Positions 5,192 through 6,330 of a stretch of DNA of 6,330 bases are shown here, piece by piece (position 1 is the first letter of the stretch; each line of letters begins with the position of its first letter). Origin of the DNA: Campylobacteraceae bacterium (GTDB lineage Bacteria; Campylobacterota; Campylobacteria; Campylobacterales; Sulfurovaceae). Made by a program: the position numbers and the translations under genes. The stretch is taken from assembly GCA_026985655.1 (NCBI GenBank), contig JALSQB010000236.1, positions 1-6,330 of the forward strand, in the 5' to 3' direction. The notes beneath the pieces are model-generated. The model ran no database searches. It was not told the DNA's origin and saw only the letters and a list, made by a program, of their open reading frames with translations.

Positions 5192-6224
5192 CATAAGAGC
5201 CTTTAGGCAAAGAGAACTCTAGCTCATAATGGGCTTTCTCTTCAACATAGGTTTTTTTTATGTCGCTTACTTTTATCCACGCGTAACGTCTTGCTCCATT
5301 TTCGCCAATCTCTTTGTCATACGCTTCTTCTATGTGTCCAGCTGTGTTAGTGGTTCGACTCACTCTTTTCCCTGCTAAAAGCCCAGAAGGGGCAATGTCA
5401 AACGCTTTAAAGCGTCGTGCTTCCTCTTCTAAGTCTTCCAATTCAAAAACACGACCAAAAGGGTAGTGCATCATCAAATCACCCTCTAAAACTTTAAAGA
5501 AATGAGCTTGTTCTTTTGTTCCTTTTAAACTTCCATCGGGTAGATTAAATACTTTTTCAGCGTCAGCTTCACTAAAAGCGTCAAGAAGCATAGAGAGTTC
5601 TATGCGTTTTGAGAGCCATTGGTTAAAAAGATACGATTGGTAGGCATTGAGTAGAAAAGTCTTTTTCTTTCTATCTCTTATTTTAAGGCTACCTTCAACA
5701 ATTTTTAAGCCATCTTTCCAGTTGTCTCCTTGGTTACCAAAACGTTGGTTACCAAAGTAGTTGGGTACGCCATTTTGTTTGACCCACTTAAGCACGGAGT
5801 CTAGTTTGTCTTTTTGTACGCCCAAAACTTTTTTAAGGCGTATTTTAAAATGATTACCTTTTAAATGTCCAATGCGAATTTTGTTATTGTGTCGGTATGT
5901 ACCCAAAATCTTGATTTTGTCATGGTTAAAGGTTTTTAAAATCTCTTCATTGTCTTTGGCTAAGAGTGAAATGTACTGCATCGTCATCGCATGTTTGTCT
6001 TTTAGCCCAGCGTAACCAATGTCACGCTGTTTAATCTTACAATACTTAGCAATGGCAGAGACCATCTCCCAAGTGGTCATGTCCTTTTTTCGAACATGAA
6101 GAATGAGGTGTTCCCCCTCTCCTGTAAACTCATAAAGAGGAATCTCATCGACAATAAAGTCACGACTACTAGGGTTAAATATAAAATTATTTTTCACTTT
6201 GACAGGGTACAGAAGTTTTTGCAT
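5148..6224 (-). CDS. truD: tRNA pseudouridine-13 synthase TruD
   Basis: TruD converts U13 of certain tRNAs, notably tRNA-Glu, to pseudouridine in the cytoplasm. The 358-residue length matches the family (E. coli about 349). The catalytic motif is GYAGLKDKHAMTMQ (70-83) with nucleophile D76. NYFGNQRFG (155-163) and LLNAYQSYLFNQWL (191-204) are further TruD signatures, and residues from about 150 to 300 form the family-specific insertion domain. Near the C terminus, GSYATNVLDVLRG is the expected ending. The ATG at 6224 is preceded by a purine-rich AAAGAGA and an extended -10 box about 28 bases upstream. The gene converges on the ThiE-like gene and their 3' ends overlap by 44 bp. In Campylobacter truD lies beside thiL (from memory), which may explain the fragment at the right edge. 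Confidence 0.94.
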   Translation of the reverse strand: MQKLLYPVKVKNNFIFNPSSRDFIVDEIPLYEFTGEGEHLILHVRKKDMTTWEMVSAIAKYCKIKQRDIGYAGLKDKHAMTMQYISLLAKDNEEILKTFNHDKIKILGTYRHNNKIRIGHLKGNHFKIRLKKVLGVQKDKLDSVLKWVKQNGVPNYFGNQRFGNQGDNWKDGLKIVEGSLKIRDRKKKTFLLNAYQSYLFNQWLSKRIELSMLLDAFSEADAEKVFNLPDGSLKGTKEQAHFFKVLEGDLMMHYPFGRVFELEDLEEEARRFKAFDIAPSGLLAGKRVSRTTNTAGHIEEAYDKEIGENGARRYAWIKVSDIKKTYVEEKAHYELEFSLPKGSYATNVLDVLRGESIE

Positions 6225-6251
6225 TTTTATCTCTTTAAATATAATGGGCGT

Positions 6252-6260
6252 ATTATAGCA
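6252..6260 (-). promoter_or_regulatory. extended -10 promoter of truD
   Basis: On the minus strand, TGCTATAAT is a perfect extended -10 (TATAAT from 6257 to 6252). Transcription would begin near 6245, giving a leader of about 20 bases that contains the purine-rich site AAAGAGA. A second minus-strand TATAAT lies at 6283-6288 but lacks the TG extension. Confidence 0.6.
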
Positions 6261-6283
6261 AAGAAGAGGAGGGTAGGGCTTTA

Positions 6284-6330
6284 TTATAGATAAACTTCAA
6301 ATTGATTCTTTTTAATAAACTCATAAAAAC
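6284..6330 (-). CDS. possible C-terminal fragment of a minus-strand gene upstream of truD
   Basis: From the right edge, one minus-strand frame reads FYEFIKKNQFEVYL and then a TAA stop at 6284-6286. The residue make-up is protein-like, and the gene would end about 60 bases before truD. In Campylobacter thiL precedes truD, so it could be the end of ThiL, but 14 residues are too few to identify. Another frame is open from 6330 to 6253 and cannot be excluded. Confidence 0.3.
   Translation of the reverse strand, partial: FYEFIKKNQFEVYL

Noticed and set aside
6253..6330. Minus-strand frame open from the right edge to TAA at 6253-6255
   Set aside because: Low-complexity ending and it would run into the truD promoter; the alternative frame ending at 6284 is more protein-like, but neither can be identified.

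Overview
This window looks like ordinary chromosomal DNA from a member of the Campylobacterota (Epsilonproteobacteria), probably a free-living Sulfurimonas/Sulfurovum/Arcobacter-type organism. The evidence is low-GC coding sequence, 'TAAG-N-TATAAT'-like -10 boxes with little -35 conservation, an atpB gene standing apart from the rest of the ATP synthase operon, and a tsaE-lptB pair as found in Campylobacter. The genus is inferred from gene content and protein style; no database search was possible.

Layout. Bases 1-162 are a GC-rich (about 50% over 1-140) stretch dense in inverted repeats with no convincing gene, followed by AT-rich promoter DNA. Six plus-strand genes that can be named follow, plus one unnamed small gene. 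(1) A prokaryotic ionotropic-glutamate-receptor-like ligand-gated channel whose pore lacks the potassium-channel GYG filter. (2) trpD, anthranilate phosphoribosyltransferase. (3) tsaE, the tRNA t6A ATPase. (4) lptB, the LPS-export ATPase. After a 133-base spacer with its own promoter comes (5) atpB, the F0 subunit a, closed by an intrinsic terminator that is partly inside its own last codons. Then come a two-helix membrane protein of unknown function and (6) a short ThiE/TenI-family protein. The ThiE/TenI gene converges on, and overlaps by 44 bp, the minus-strand truD gene (tRNA pseudouridine-13 synthase), which has its own promoter near the right edge. A possible C-terminal fragment of a further minus-strand gene lies at the right edge.

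How the genes work together. trpD-tsaE-lptB are packed with 2-bp and 0-bp gaps and are probably one transcript, although their roles (tryptophan synthesis, tRNA modification, outer-membrane assembly) are unrelated. The small membrane protein and the ThiE-like gene share a TAATG stop/start and are probably translationally coupled. There is no phage, transposase, CRISPR or defence locus. I do not see a clear new system. The points most worth a second look are the unusual channel pore, the apparently leaderless trpD promoter, the terminator overlapping the atpB stop codon, the ThiE-like protein lacking both metal-binding aspartates, and the structured GC-rich island at the left end.
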